From NCBI GenBank assembly GCA_965262505.1, contig CBDHFM010000030.1, forward strand, positions 1,674,001-1,738,000: a DNA stretch of 64,000 nucleotides, given 5' to 3'. Below, in pieces: positions 44,450 to 53,526 of this stretch; position 1 is the first letter of the stretch; each line of letters starts with the position of its first letter. The stretch is from JACPPO01 sp965262505 (lineage in GTDB: Bacteria > Acidobacteriota > Vicinamibacteria > Vicinamibacterales > UBA2999). The translations under genes and the position numbers were made by a program. The notes under the pieces were generated by a model. The model saw nothing but the letters and a program-made list of their open reading frames with translations. It was not told where the DNA came from and did no database searches.

Positions 44450-45076
44450 CTAGTTGAAATTCGCGAAGTTGATCTGAACGGTTCCCGTCGCCGAGAGCCC
44501 ATTGCCGGCCTGGTCCCGGCCGTGGAACGTCACCTCGGCAATCATCGTCAGGACGTCGTTACCAGTCGCGAGAGCGGCAAGCGGCGCTTCAATCTTCGCC
44601 ACATGGCGCACGAGTTCGATCACCGCCGTGGCGGTTTCGTCGACGCGAACCGTGAAGGTCACCGCCCCGTCGATCGGTTGGGGGACGTCGACGCCCGGGA
44701 CGTTCTGCCCCTCCGTTCCGCCAAATCGCTTGTACGCGACCGTGTAACGGGTAATCGTCACGTCGTTGAGATTGCTCGGCGCCGTCGGCGTGCCGGAGGG
44801 ACCAGGGTCCTTGAGCAACACGCGCAGGGTGGCCTGACCGAAGTCATCGAACTGGGCCTGACCGAGGTTGATATCTCCTACATCCGATAGCAACGGACCA
44901 CTCGCGAAGAGAGTCGGCACGCCGTCCTCGCCTCCTCCCGTCAGGATACTGACGATCACGAGCTGTGACGGCGACTGACTCTGGCTCGCGAACTCACCGC
45001 ACCCGGACGACAGCACGGCCGCGACGAGCACCGCCGCCGCGCCACTTCGCCTGAACAACTTCGGTCTCACAGTCAT
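44450..45076 (-). CDS. Lipoprotein of the pil operon, unknown function
   Basis: 208 aa from ATG 45076, which overlaps the pilQ stop by 4 nt. Signal peptide with lipobox SSGC (Cys ~24). The rest is beta-rich (VTITRYTVAYKRFGG, AVTFTVRVDE, MIAEVTFHGRDQAGNGLSA), resembling an Ig-like fold. A longer ORF start at 45160 lies inside pilQ and is rejected. Confidence 0.75.
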   Translation of the reverse strand: MTVRPKLFRRSGAAAVLVAAVLSSGCGEFASQSQSPSQLVIVSILTGGGEDGVPTLFASGPLLSDVGDINLGQAQFDDFGQATLRVLLKDPGPSGTPTAPSNLNDVTITRYTVAYKRFGGTEGQNVPGVDVPQPIDGAVTFTVRVDETATAVIELVRHVAKIEAPLAALATGNDVLTMIAEVTFHGRDQAGNGLSATGTVQINFANFN

Positions 45077-47304
45077 GACTCCAGCCTGATGATGCGTGGC
45101 GTAATGAAGATCAGCAGCTCGCGGGTCTGGTCCAAGATCTGGTTCCGCTGGAACAACCATCCCAGTAGTGGAATCCGGGACAAACCAGGAGTCCGGTCCT
45201 GCTGAGCCTGTTCGTTGCTCACATAGATGCCGCCGATGACCGTCGTCTCCCCGTCATTGACGAGCAATTGCGTGACGGCCCGCTGCGTGTCGATCGGGGG
45301 AATGTTGTTGATCGATCGAGTGAAGTCGGGAGCGGCGTTCTCCACCGTGATCCGCATAATGAAGGTGTTGGCCGCGGTGATCTGCGGCGTCACGAGCAGC
45401 GTGAGCGCCGCATCCTGGAACGTCACGGTGACCGTGTTGTTGGCGACGGTCTGAATGGGAATCTGAATGCCCTGCGTAATCTCCGCCTCGATGTTGTTCT
45501 GCGTCGTCACGCGGGGCGTCGAGAGAATCCGCCCCTCGCCGGTACCCTCGAGGGCTGACAACGCAACGTCGAGGTTGAAGGCTCCATTGACCGCGCCGAG
45601 GGCCAGGCCAATTGCCGAGCTCGCGGGCGACACGGCCAGGTCCACGGCGGTGCCGACGGCGTCGGCGCCGGCGCCCTGCGTACCGCCCGTGGCGCCGCCT
45701 ACGACCACCTGGTTCGGAAACGTCAGCGGCAGCGTGTTCCCCAGATCCGAGGCGGCGCGGCCGCTGAAACCCCACCGAACGCCCAACTCCCGCGCGAAAT
45801 CGCGCGTCGTCTGGACGATGCGCGCTTCGATTTCGACCTGTGGCTCCGGCCGATCCAACGTCGCGATGAGTTCGGTCGCGCGCTCCAGACGCTCTGCTAG
45901 ATCCGTGATGATGAGCGTATTCGTGCGGACGTCGTTGGTAATCGACCCGCGCTGCGACAGTACGGTGGCCGTGAGCAGAGGCTGCACCTGTTCGGCGCGG
46001 GCATAGCTCAAGGTCCGCGTGATAGTCAGGAGTTCGCCGGCCAGCGCCTGGGCCTCGGCGAGCCGCTGCTGCTGCGCTTCCTCGTCAGCCAGTACCGAGA
46101 GCGGGGCAATCCGCACGATCGTGCCTTCAATCACATAACCAAGCCCGTTCGAGCGAAGGATGATGTCGAGCGCCTGGTCCCATGGCACGTCGCGGAGGGC
46201 CACATCGACCGTCCCTTGAATCGTCCCGTCGATCACGACGTTCAGACTGCTGATCTCCGCAAACGTTCGGAGGACCGCGCGCAGATCGGCACCCTGAAAG
46301 TCGAGACTGATCGGAAAGCCGGTGAATCGCGGCGGGGCCGCGGCGGCCGGCTCTTGTGCGCCCGGTTGCTGCTGCGGGGCGGCCGGCTGTGGCGCCGGTG
46401 GGGCCGGCTGCGGAGGCGCCTGGGCCTGTGGCACCGCCGTAACTTGCAGCACGGGGGCCTGAAGCGGCGATGCCGCCCCTTGACCGAGCGAAGCCGAGGG
46501 ACCAGGCGAAGGCGCTTCGTCGAAGACCACGGTCAGGTTGTTCCCGTCCGCGGACGTCTCGAGCCGATACGGGGCCTTCCGGGTCAGGTCCATGACGACG
46601 CGCGTGACGAGAGGCGAATCGGCGCTCAGCCCGAGGTGCACCGCCTCCACCGGGCCAGCGCCAACCGGCACCGCGCCCGGCAACGCCGACGTCGCATTAG
46701 GCAGATCGATCACGAGACGCGGAGGCCCTTCCGTCGACTCTTCCACGCCGGAGGCCACCAGGCGTTCTGTCCCGTAGAGCGTGACGGCCGTGGCCGTCCC
46801 GCGTCGTGCGACGCGCACATCGTGAATCGCGCTCGACGGGCCTGCAGCGACAATCGCTCCTGCGCCGCCCGCAGGGCCATCTAGGCGGTCGGCCTCGACA
46901 TAGATGACGTTGCGCGAACTGCGGACGCGTGGGCGCATCGGCTGCGCAAGCTGTATCCGGACCCGCGCCACCCGGGCGCCGTCGACGGCCTGGCCGGGCT
47001 CCACCTGCACCGCGACGAACGGGTGCCGTGGGTCCGGCTCGAAGTTGTCGGCGAAACCGAGCGAGTCGATGTCACGCAGTTCGATGACGAAAAGGCGTGG
47101 ATCGGGATACGACGCGATGTACGGCACCGGGTCGGATGCCTCAATGGAGATCACGCCCGCCCGGCCGTCGACCCGCGACGCAATATTCCTGAGCGTCGCC
47201 AGGTCCGCCCGGGCGCCGCCGGCCGCGAGTGAGGCTCTCGCGCCCACCGTCATGGCCGCGCAGAGCACCAGCAAAATCGCGTATCGATACATGCGACGTT
47301 CCAT
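45073..47304 (-). CDS. pilQ: Type IV pilus secretin PilQ
   Basis: 743 aa outer-membrane secretin. Signal peptide (residues ~5-27), two AMIN-type beta domains (~30-280), a Pro/Gln/Ala-rich linker (~285-325), an STN/N0 domain (ISLDFQGADLRAVLRTFAEI), an N1 domain (ARAEQVQPLLTATVL, TNTLIITDLAERLERATELI) and the C-terminal secretin barrel (VEIEARIVQTTRDFARELGV, LLITP-like LLVTPQI, VIGGIYV). Starts in the pilP stop (TAATG overlap). Confidence 0.95.
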   Translation of the reverse strand: MERRMYRYAILLVLCAAMTVGARASLAAGGARADLATLRNIASRVDGRAGVISIEASDPVPYIASYPDPRLFVIELRDIDSLGFADNFEPDPRHPFVAVQVEPGQAVDGARVARVRIQLAQPMRPRVRSSRNVIYVEADRLDGPAGGAGAIVAAGPSSAIHDVRVARRGTATAVTLYGTERLVASGVEESTEGPPRLVIDLPNATSALPGAVPVGAGPVEAVHLGLSADSPLVTRVVMDLTRKAPYRLETSADGNNLTVVFDEAPSPGPSASLGQGAASPLQAPVLQVTAVPQAQAPPQPAPPAPQPAAPQQQPGAQEPAAAAPPRFTGFPISLDFQGADLRAVLRTFAEISSLNVVIDGTIQGTVDVALRDVPWDQALDIILRSNGLGYVIEGTIVRIAPLSVLADEEAQQQRLAEAQALAGELLTITRTLSYARAEQVQPLLTATVLSQRGSITNDVRTNTLIITDLAERLERATELIATLDRPEPQVEIEARIVQTTRDFARELGVRWGFSGRAASDLGNTLPLTFPNQVVVGGATGGTQGAGADAVGTAVDLAVSPASSAIGLALGAVNGAFNLDVALSALEGTGEGRILSTPRVTTQNNIEAEITQGIQIPIQTVANNTVTVTFQDAALTLLVTPQITAANTFIMRITVENAAPDFTRSINNIPPIDTQRAVTQLLVNDGETTVIGGIYVSNEQAQQDRTPGLSRIPLLGWLFQRNQILDQTRELLIFITPRIIRLES

Positions 47305-47759
47305 TAATTGGCCTCGGCCTGTCGAAGAAGCTTACGCACCTCGCGCTGGCTGTCGAGCGAAAGAGGGTCGCTCACCTGCTGCAGAATCACCATGTCATCC
47401 TGCGAAATCGAGTACACCACGCCGTCGAGAAGTTCGTCGCCCTCGCGAACGATATACGTCTGCTGATCTATGCCCTGGAGCATCGCCACGAAGCCGTCGC
47501 GGCTCCGCAACGTCCCCCGCAGCGTGACTTCAGCGACTCCAAGACCCGGCAGTCCGACCGGAAGCCCTCCGATGGACAGGCCGCCTAGCCCGACGCCCCG
47601 ACCCACCAGGCTCACGAACGGATCGCGCCGGCCCTCCGGGTCGTAGACAAACCCCGGCAACTCCGTGACCGCCGGCTGGCCCGCCGCGTCTGTCGCAGGC
47701 GCCAAAGACTCCGGCGCGGGCGGCTCCTCGCTCGCCGGAGTCGCCTGCGGCGAAGTCCT

Positions 47760-49142
47760 TTCCAATCCAGAAATGAGCCTGAAGCGGATCGATGAGCCGG
47801 ACATGTCAGGCAGCCGGGTCAATAGACCGGAATAGCCGTGCGCGTGCCTCGTGCAGGGCGCGCGCGGCATCATTGTCGCTCAGGGCGAAGGCGACGGCGT
47901 CGAGCTGTTGGAAGGTGGTCCCCGGGGTGAGGTAGACGGCGGCCTCGGGGAGCGACTTGAGCTTCTCATAGGGCGTCATGATGTCGGCGTCGCGGTAGCG
48001 CTTGCGGCGGCGGCCCTTGGCGTCGACGGTCTCGGAGGGGAAGAAGCAGGGCCGGTGGAAGTTGAGATAGGGCGAGAGGACGTTCTGGGTGAAGTCGTTG
48101 ACGCGTTGGGCGTGGCGGCTGGGGATGTGGCCGTAGCCGAGGTGCTTGCGGACGACCGAGCCGTTCTTGCTCTCGACGAGGGCGCTGTCGTTGGTGTGTC
48201 GGGCTCGGGACTTGGTGAACTCGTCGATGTGGAGGGCTTCGAGCAGCGCGGCGACGGTGCGGTTGACGTATTCCGAGCCGTTGTCGGAGTGAAAGCCGTG
48301 GAGGGTGAAGGGGAAGGCTCGGAGCAGGGCGCTGAGGACCGGCGCCAGGCACGCGGCATGGAGGTGCTCGACCGAGCCGATGAACTGGAACTGGGTGACC
48401 TCGTCCACCAAGTTCACGTGGTACAGGCCTTTCAGGTCATCCAGATCGGCTTGGTGGACGGAATCGACCCGGACATAGCCGGGGCGCCCGAACGGCGTCG
48501 GCCGACGGCGCTCGCCAATGGCGACCTGGACTGGGCGCGTCCGGGTGGAGGTGGTTCCGCGGCGCCGTTGATACGTGGTCGAGTGCCGCAGGTTGTAGAG
48601 GTGGCCGTTGGAGATGCCGGCCAGGCGTTCGAACCGGCGGTCGCCAAAGCGATGGTAGGCGCGCGCACAGAGCTTGCGCGTGGCCGGCCCGGACAAGGTG
48701 CCGTGGAGCCGGTCGAGCTCGGCGAGAAGCCCGATGTCGATGCTCGTGTAGCGGCGGGGGAACGGCCGTCGGGGCGCCCCGCGGCGGTCGGCGATGCTCC
48801 CGGTGACCCGATGCTGGGCCAACAACCGGGTGAGTTGGGCGCGCGACAGCCCGGTCACCTTGGCCAGAAAACATCGGAGCAGACCCTTCTCAGCCTTCCC
48901 TTGGTGGACATAGTCGAACCGGCCCAGGGTCTGCTCGATGAACCCATAGGCCGCAGCTCGAGTCGCCACGACCAGGTCGACCTCCTGGTTGCCCTCAAGG
49001 AACTCCCGAACGTGCTGCAAGGTCCGTAGCCGGTCGGTGTGGAGCGTCACGATCATCCTCCGATGATCCACGACCCAGCTCCCCTTCAGGCTCATGTGTC
49101 GTTGGAAACAATCCCCCCTTCAGGCTCATGTCTCATTGGAAG
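47760..49142 (-). mobile_element. Insertion sequence with rve-type transposase (IS481/IS1202-like, family unsure)
   Basis: About 1.38 kb. Left end TTCCAATCCAGAAATGAGCC; right end (inward) TTCCAATGAGACATGAGCCT, with a second subterminal copy TTTCCAACGACACATGAGCC directly inside the right end. Each copy continues with TGAAG(C/G)GG. The transposase ATG is part of the inner copy. No clear target duplication was found. Inserted in pilP. Confidence 0.75.
47806..49095 (-). CDS. DDE/integrase-core transposase
   Basis: 429 aa. N-terminal helix-turn-helix (AKVTGLSRAQLTRLLAQHR), then an rve-type core with YVRVDSVHQADLDD (D), GFHSDNGSEYVN (D) and ALVESKNGSVVRKHLGY (E). C-terminal DIMTPYEKLKSLPEA is typical of a transposase group common in Acidobacteria and Proteobacteria. 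A second in-frame ATG at 49056 lies inside the conserved start region. Confidence 0.85.
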   Translation of the reverse strand: MSLKGSWVVDHRRMIVTLHTDRLRTLQHVREFLEGNQEVDLVVATRAAAYGFIEQTLGRFDYVHQGKAEKGLLRCFLAKVTGLSRAQLTRLLAQHRVTGSIADRRGAPRRPFPRRYTSIDIGLLAELDRLHGTLSGPATRKLCARAYHRFGDRRFERLAGISNGHLYNLRHSTTYQRRRGTTSTRTRPVQVAIGERRRPTPFGRPGYVRVDSVHQADLDDLKGLYHVNLVDEVTQFQFIGSVEHLHAACLAPVLSALLRAFPFTLHGFHSDNGSEYVNRTVAALLEALHIDEFTKSRARHTNDSALVESKNGSVVRKHLGYGHIPSRHAQRVNDFTQNVLSPYLNFHRPCFFPSETVDAKGRRRKRYRDADIMTPYEKLKSLPEAAVYLTPGTTFQQLDAVAFALSDNDAARALHEARARLFRSIDPAA

Positions 49143-49225
49143 AGACTGCGACGCCGGCCGCGCCCACAATGAGGTCGACGCGAGAACGACGGCGACGAGC
49201 GACAGGGTGACGCGCCACATCGTCG

Positions 49226-49825
49226 TCATCCCTGATCGGCGGGTTCCGCAGAAGGCGCCTGCGGCTCCAGCAGGACGAACGTCGTGGCGATGCACTGCGC
49301 CGTGATCGTGCCTGTGGCTGCGGCGTCTTCATTCGCGCCAATGGTGATGCCGCTGACGTTGATGATGCGCGGGAACTTGCTGATTCGCTCTAGGAACGCC
49401 CCAAGGTCGTGGTACGTGCCTTCGAGTCGCAACCCGATGGGCCATTCGGCATGTAACTCGCGTGTGGCGACTGCCTGCGGCGTGAACCCGAGAATCGTCA
49501 GATCGGACTCTGTCGCGGTCGTCTGTACGCGGCGCAGCAGATCGGCCACATCGCGCTCGTCCGGCAGGACGGCGCGAAGCGCATCGAGCTGGACCTCCAG
49601 GTCGGCGACTTCCCGGCGGAACTCGGGCAACCGGCGCGCGGTGGCCAGCCCGCGATCGATTTCGCCTCTCACCATCGCCAGCTCGGCCCTGCGAGTCGCG
49701 AGGCTTTCTTCCACCGGCACCGCGTACGTGTACCAGAAGGCGCCAGTGCCCAGGGCCGACACCCCTACAACGGCGGCGACCTGTCCCCACCACGGCAGCT
49801 TGTTGAGACTGAGGTTCATGTCCAT
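49226..49825 (-). CDS. pilO: Type IV pilus inner-membrane protein PilO
   Basis: 199 aa from ATG 49825; the longer ORF upstream overlaps pilN and is rejected. One TM helix (residues ~14-32), coiled coil (~38-85) and C-terminal ferredoxin-like domain (LRLEGTYHDLGAFLERISKF, INVSGITI). Pairs with PilN in the PilMNOP alignment complex. Stop overlaps the pilP start. Confidence 0.9.
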   Translation of the reverse strand: MDMNLSLNKLPWWGQVAAVVGVSALGTGAFWYTYAVPVEESLATRRAELAMVRGEIDRGLATARRLPEFRREVADLEVQLDALRAVLPDERDVADLLRRVQTTATESDLTILGFTPQAVATRELHAEWPIGLRLEGTYHDLGAFLERISKFPRIINVSGITIGANEDAAATGTITAQCIATTFVLLEPQAPSAEPADQG

Positions 49826-49857
49826 TCTTACTTGTCCGGCAAATCTCTGGGCCGGCT

Positions 49858-50484
49858 CTAGGGCGCCGCTCCCGGGGCTCCAGCGCCGGCCGACTCGGCG
49901 GCCTCTAGAGGGATATTGATTCGGGCCCTCACCGTGAACTGAATCAAATCCGGAGTGGCCTGCTCGCCGATTCCCGCCGCCGGCTCGACCTGGCTGTTCA
50001 CGATCTCGATCGGCCTCAGGAGCAGCTCGCTGCCGGCGAGGTTGCCCACGAAGTCCGACAGGGCGATAAGCGTCGTGCTGCGACCGGCGATCGTAATTTC
50101 GTCGTCTTCCTGTTGCATCAACGTCAACCACAGCGTGTCGGGGAGGCTACGACTCACGTGATCCAGGATCTGCACCGGGATGCTTTGCCCGCTTCGGAGC
50201 CGCTCGATGAGAGCAACACGTTCCTGGATCCGCGCGCGCTGCTCCTCGAACTGCTCCACCTCGACGAGCAGAGGCTGTAGACGCGTCGCCTCCTGACGCC
50301 CGGCCGCCAGCTCCTCGTCGACCTGTAACGATTCCCCGCGGAGCGACCAGTACCACCAGCCAACGCCGAGCAGCGTCGTAACCATCACGACACTGCAGAC
50401 GACTGTGACCACCTGGCCGATGTCGAACGTGATCGGCACCCTTGCTTTCGGCTGCTCGCCGCCGAGGAGGTTGATGCGAATCAT
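49858..50484 (-). CDS. pilN: Type IV pilus assembly protein PilN
   Basis: 208 aa. N-terminal INLL motif (MIRINLLGGE) that docks into PilM, one TM helix (residues ~24-46), a coiled-coil region, and a periplasmic ferredoxin-like domain (WLTLMQQEDDEITIAGRS, ALSDFVGNL). Overlaps pilM by 4 nt. Confidence 0.92.
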   Translation of the reverse strand: MIRINLLGGEQPKARVPITFDIGQVVTVVCSVVMVTTLLGVGWWYWSLRGESLQVDEELAAGRQEATRLQPLLVEVEQFEEQRARIQERVALIERLRSGQSIPVQILDHVSRSLPDTLWLTLMQQEDDEITIAGRSTTLIALSDFVGNLAGSELLLRPIEIVNSQVEPAAGIGEQATPDLIQFTVRARINIPLEAAESAGAGAPGAAP

Positions 50485-51539
50485 CGGTCGCCCACCCGCC
50501 TGAGCGCGAGCCCGACTGCCACAGCCGCCGAGGATCCCACCTCAATGGGATCGGCGTCAAGCGTCTTTGCGTCCCACGTGACGGTACGGAAGGGATCGAA
50601 ATCCTCTACCGGCGTGTCGAACCGTTCCTGCAGCATCTCGCGGAAACCGTCGACGCGCGAGGCACCGCCGCTCAGCACGATCCGGTTGATCTGATCGGAT
50701 GACGTCGCGGCAAAGAAATCGAAGGTCTTCTGGACCTCGAGAAGCACATTCTCCGTGACCGCACGGAGCACCGGCAGCGCCTCTTCGAACGTCGCCCCGT
50801 CGACAGGTGTGCCCTTCTTCAACTCTTCGGCGGCGTCAAACGACAGGTCCAGGTCCTTCTGCACCGCTTCGGTGTAGGCATTACCGCCCATCGAGATGTC
50901 GCGGGTAAAGACCGACTCGTCACCCTGCAAGATGTTGACGTCGATCGCGCTCGCCCCGGCGTTCAGGAGGACGATCACCTCTCCAGGCTCGAGGCCGTAG
51001 TTAGCCTCGTAGGCGTTCTGCAACGCGAACGCGTCGACGTCGACGATCACTGGCGTCCGGCCCGCCAACGTGATGACCCCAGTGTAGTCCCCGATCTTTT
51101 CCTTCTTGGCGGCCACGAGCAGCACCTCCATGGTGCCACGAGACTCGGGCCCCGTACCGGGGTCCAGAATCTGATAATCGAGGCTCACGTCGTGGATTTC
51201 AAACGGGATGTACTGCTCCGCCTCCCAGGAGATCGATTCGTCGAGCTCGGACTTCGTCATGACCGGCAACGTGATCTTCTTGACGATCACAGCATTGCCC
51301 GACAGCGATGCGCAGACATCCTTCGCTTTGAAGGCCTTGTTACTGTCGAACACACGGCGGATGGCGTCCGCGACCGCGCTCGAGTCGATGATCGCGCCGT
51401 CCACGATCGAGTCCGGCGGCACGGGCTCCATGCCGAAGGCCGCCACGCGGAACCCTTTCCCAGCGGCCCTCAGTTCGACGGCCTTGACCGCGCTCGATCC
51501 GATGTCAAGACCAACAACAGCCCTCGATTTGCCAAACAC
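50481..51539 (-). CDS. pilM: Type IV pilus assembly protein PilM
   Basis: 352 aa actin-like cytoplasmic ATP-binding protein: VVGLDIGSSAVKAVEL (phosphate 1), LLNAGASAIDVNIL (phosphate 2), RIVLSGGASRVDGF (adenosine motif). Recruits PilN through its INLL peptide. First gene of the pilus operon. Confidence 0.94.
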   Translation of the reverse strand: MFGKSRAVVGLDIGSSAVKAVELRAAGKGFRVAAFGMEPVPPDSIVDGAIIDSSAVADAIRRVFDSNKAFKAKDVCASLSGNAVIVKKITLPVMTKSELDESISWEAEQYIPFEIHDVSLDYQILDPGTGPESRGTMEVLLVAAKKEKIGDYTGVITLAGRTPVIVDVDAFALQNAYEANYGLEPGEVIVLLNAGASAIDVNILQGDESVFTRDISMGGNAYTEAVQKDLDLSFDAAEELKKGTPVDGATFEEALPVLRAVTENVLLEVQKTFDFFAATSSDQINRIVLSGGASRVDGFREMLQERFDTPVEDFDPFRTVTWDAKTLDADPIEVGSSAAVAVGLALRRVGDR

Positions 51540-51807
51540 GGAAACCCTCGCAGAGAAAAGGCCCGCCCGGTACGTCGCCCTTTACCATTTACGTAAGAGC
51601 TCGAACCCGGATCGGCCTAGAATACCCACTCAGAATCTGTTTATCGGCCGTAGGGGCCCGAACAACACGGGAGGCGAAAAGAGGCCCTTCGGCAGCTTGA
51701 CAGTAGCCACAACCATCGGTAGCATTAGGGTTTGCGGTCATAGGTCTTCTCAAAACAGGTCGGGAAGTCGCCCGGTCGGGACCCGTCCGCGAGGGATTCC
51801 CCCACTC
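51540..51807. other. Divergent intergenic region pilM / rplM
   Basis: 268 nt holding the promoters for the pil operon (minus) and the rplM ribosomal operon (plus). A strong plus-strand promoter is at 51697-51725. The ~75-nt untranslated leader before rplM has no ribosomal-leader structure that I can identify with confidence. Confidence 0.6.
51697..51725 (+). promoter_or_regulatory. Sigma70-type promoter of the rplM operon
   Basis: Perfect -35 TTGACA (51697-51702), 17-nt spacer, -10 TAGCAT (51720-51725). Transcription would start near 51732, giving a ~75-nt leader. The best consensus promoter in the window. Confidence 0.7.
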
Positions 51808-52239
51808 ATGCGTACATTCGTGGCAAACGCCAAGAGCGCGGACAGCCGGTGGCATGTCATCGACGCGGGTGACCAGGTGCTCGGCCGCGTGGCGACCCGG
51901 GCGGCCAAATTGCTGCAGGGCAAGCACAAGGCAGTGTACACCCCCTTCATCGACATGGGGGATCATGTCGTCGTCGTGAACGCGGCCAAGGTCAAGCTGA
52001 CCGGGCGCAAGGACGACCAGAAGCTGTACCGGCGGCACAGCGGGTACGAAGGCGGCCTGCGTGAGGAGCGGGCCAAGGTGGTCCGGCAGCGGCAGCCGAT
52101 CCGCATGGTCGAACAGGCGATTCGCGGGATGCTGCCGAAGACCAAGATGGGAAACGCGATGTACCGGAAGCTGAAGGTATACGCCGGACCGGATCATCCG
52201 CACGTCGCCCAGCAACCCACCAGGATCGAGGTCGCGTAA
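51808..52239 (+). CDS. rplM: 50S ribosomal protein L13
   Basis: 143 aa: WHVIDAGDQVLGRVATRAAK, FIDMGDHVVVVNAAKVKLTG, YRRHSGYEGG and MLPKTKMGNAMYRKLKVYAG. ATG at 51808 chosen by the conserved length; the long upstream ORF is a read-through. Followed after 1 nt by rpsI. Confidence 0.97.
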   Translation: MRTFVANAKSADSRWHVIDAGDQVLGRVATRAAKLLQGKHKAVYTPFIDMGDHVVVVNAAKVKLTGRKDDQKLYRRHSGYEGGLREERAKVVRQRQPIRMVEQAIRGMLPKTKMGNAMYRKLKVYAGPDHPHVAQQPTRIEVA

Positions 52240-52240
52240 T

Positions 52241-52633
52241 TTGGATAGTATCGAATACTACGCAACAGGACGCCGCAAGACTTCCGCCGCCCGCGTATTC
52301 CTTCGCCCTGGCAATGGCAACATCACCGTCAACCGTCGAGAGTTCGCGCAGTTCTTTCCGACTGACGCCTTGCGGATGCAGGTACGCCGGCCGCTCACAC
52401 TGACGGAGACGGGCGAGAAGTTCGATATCCTGGCGACGGTGGCCGGTGGCGGAGTCAACGGGCAGGCTGGCGCCATGCGACTGGGTATTGCCCGAGCCCT
52501 GGTGGCGTCCAACGCGGAACTACGCCGGCAGTTGAAGAAGGACGGGCTGCTGACGTCGGATTCGCGCATCAAGGAACGCAAGAAATACGGTCTGGCTGGC
52601 GCCCGCAAACGGTTCCAGTTCAGCAAACGCTAG
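52241..52633 (+). CDS. rpsI: 30S ribosomal protein S9
   Basis: 130 aa with TTG start at 52241. YATGRRKTSAARVFLRPGNG, GGVNGQAGAMRLGIARAL and the C-terminal KKYGLAGARKRFQFSKR typical of S9, whose tail reaches the P-site tRNA. Confidence 0.97.
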   Translation: MDSIEYYATGRRKTSAARVFLRPGNGNITVNRREFAQFFPTDALRMQVRRPLTLTETGEKFDILATVAGGGVNGQAGAMRLGIARALVASNAELRRQLKKDGLLTSDSRIKERKKYGLAGARKRFQFSKR

Positions 52634-52651
52634 AGATTAGAGGGAGGACGC

Positions 52652-53461
52652 TTGCCCGGGATTGCGGTGAAGGATCTACTGGAAGCCGGAGTGCACTTCG
52701 GCCACCAGACGAAGCGATGGAACCCAAAGATGAAGGAATTCATCTTTGGAGAACGGAACGGCATCTACATCATCGACCTGAACAAGACGGTGAAAAAATT
52801 CCGCGACGCCGAGGAGTTCCTCGCGAACCTGGCGGCGGATGGCAGGACGGTCCTTTTCGTGGGCACCAAACGGCAGGCCCAGGACGTCATTTCGGAAGAA
52901 GCGCTGCGCTGCGGCATGTTTTACATCAACCAGCGCTGGCTTGGCGGTCTCCTCACCAACTTCACCACCATTCAGCGCAGTCTGGGCCGCCTTCGCGACC
53001 TTGAAGCGATGGTCACCGACGGCCGGTACGACACCCTTTCCAAGAAGGAGATTGCGCGGAACGAAAAGGAAAAGCGGAAACTCCTGAAGAACCTGGAAGG
53101 TATCCGGAACATGTCCAGGCTTCCTGACGCGATTTTCGTGGTCGATACCCGCAAAGAAAAGATTGCCGTCGATGAAGCGCGCAAGCTCAAGATTCCGGTG
53201 ATCGGCGTCGTGGACACCAACTGTGATCCGGACGAGGTCGATTACGTGATTCCCGGTAATGACGACGCGCTGCGCGCAATCCGGTTGTTCGCATCCACGG
53301 CCGCGGACGCCGTGATGAGCGGGCGCGGCCTGCGTGAATCCAGGATTGCGGAAGAGGCCAGCGCGCAGGCCGAGGAAGCGGCCGCGGCGGATGCCGCCGC
53401 TCGGCTCACGCGAGCCACGCGGCCGCAACGCAGCGCCGAAGTCACCCCCGCCGGCGCCTAG
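52652..53461 (+). CDS. rpsB: 30S ribosomal protein S2
   Basis: 269 aa, TTG start preceded by AGAGGGAGGA (strong Shine-Dalgarno). VKDLLEAGVHFGHQTKRWNP, FVGTKRQAQD, QRWLGGLLTNF, VVDTRKEKIAVDEARKL. C-terminal Ala/Glu/Arg-rich extension of ~35 residues. Followed by an intrinsic terminator before tsf. Confidence 0.97.
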   Translation: MPGIAVKDLLEAGVHFGHQTKRWNPKMKEFIFGERNGIYIIDLNKTVKKFRDAEEFLANLAADGRTVLFVGTKRQAQDVISEEALRCGMFYINQRWLGGLLTNFTTIQRSLGRLRDLEAMVTDGRYDTLSKKEIARNEKEKRKLLKNLEGIRNMSRLPDAIFVVDTRKEKIAVDEARKLKIPVIGVVDTNCDPDEVDYVIPGNDDALRAIRLFASTAADAVMSGRGLRESRIAEEASAQAEEAAAADAAARLTRATRPQRSAEVTPAGA

Positions 53462-53486
53462 CCGGCCGGGACGCCGCAGTGACCGC

Positions 53487-53518
53487 GCCGGCCCCGGCAC
53501 GCAGGGCCGGCGATTTTT
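53487..53518 (+). terminator. Intrinsic terminator/attenuator between rpsB and tsf
   Basis: Perfect 8-bp GC stem GCCGGCCC / GGGCCGGC with a 9-nt loop, followed by GATTTTT. Placed 25 nt after the rpsB stop, it should reduce read-through into tsf. Confidence 0.75.
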
Positions 53519-53526
53519 CTGTACGG

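Larger units (their letters stand above)
47304..49229 (-). pseudogene. pilP: pilP, interrupted by an insertion sequence just after the signal peptide
   Basis: The 5' end (49229 to ~49143) encodes a signal peptide (MTTMWRVTLSLVAVVLAS) and overlaps the pilO stop by 4 nt. After the insertion the coding resumes at ~47759: a Pro/Ala-rich linker, then the PilP domain (GFVYDPEGRRDPFVSL, GVAEVTLRGTLRSRDGFVAML, YIVREGDELLDGVVYSI). PilP is the inner-membrane lipoprotein or periplasmic clamp linking PilNO to PilQ. The mature domain is intact but can no longer be exported from its own start. Confidence 0.85.

Noticed and set aside
47851..49029. 392-codon plus-strand ORF opposite the pilP-element transposase
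   Set aside because: Gly/Asp/Val/Glu-rich shadow of the transposase gene.
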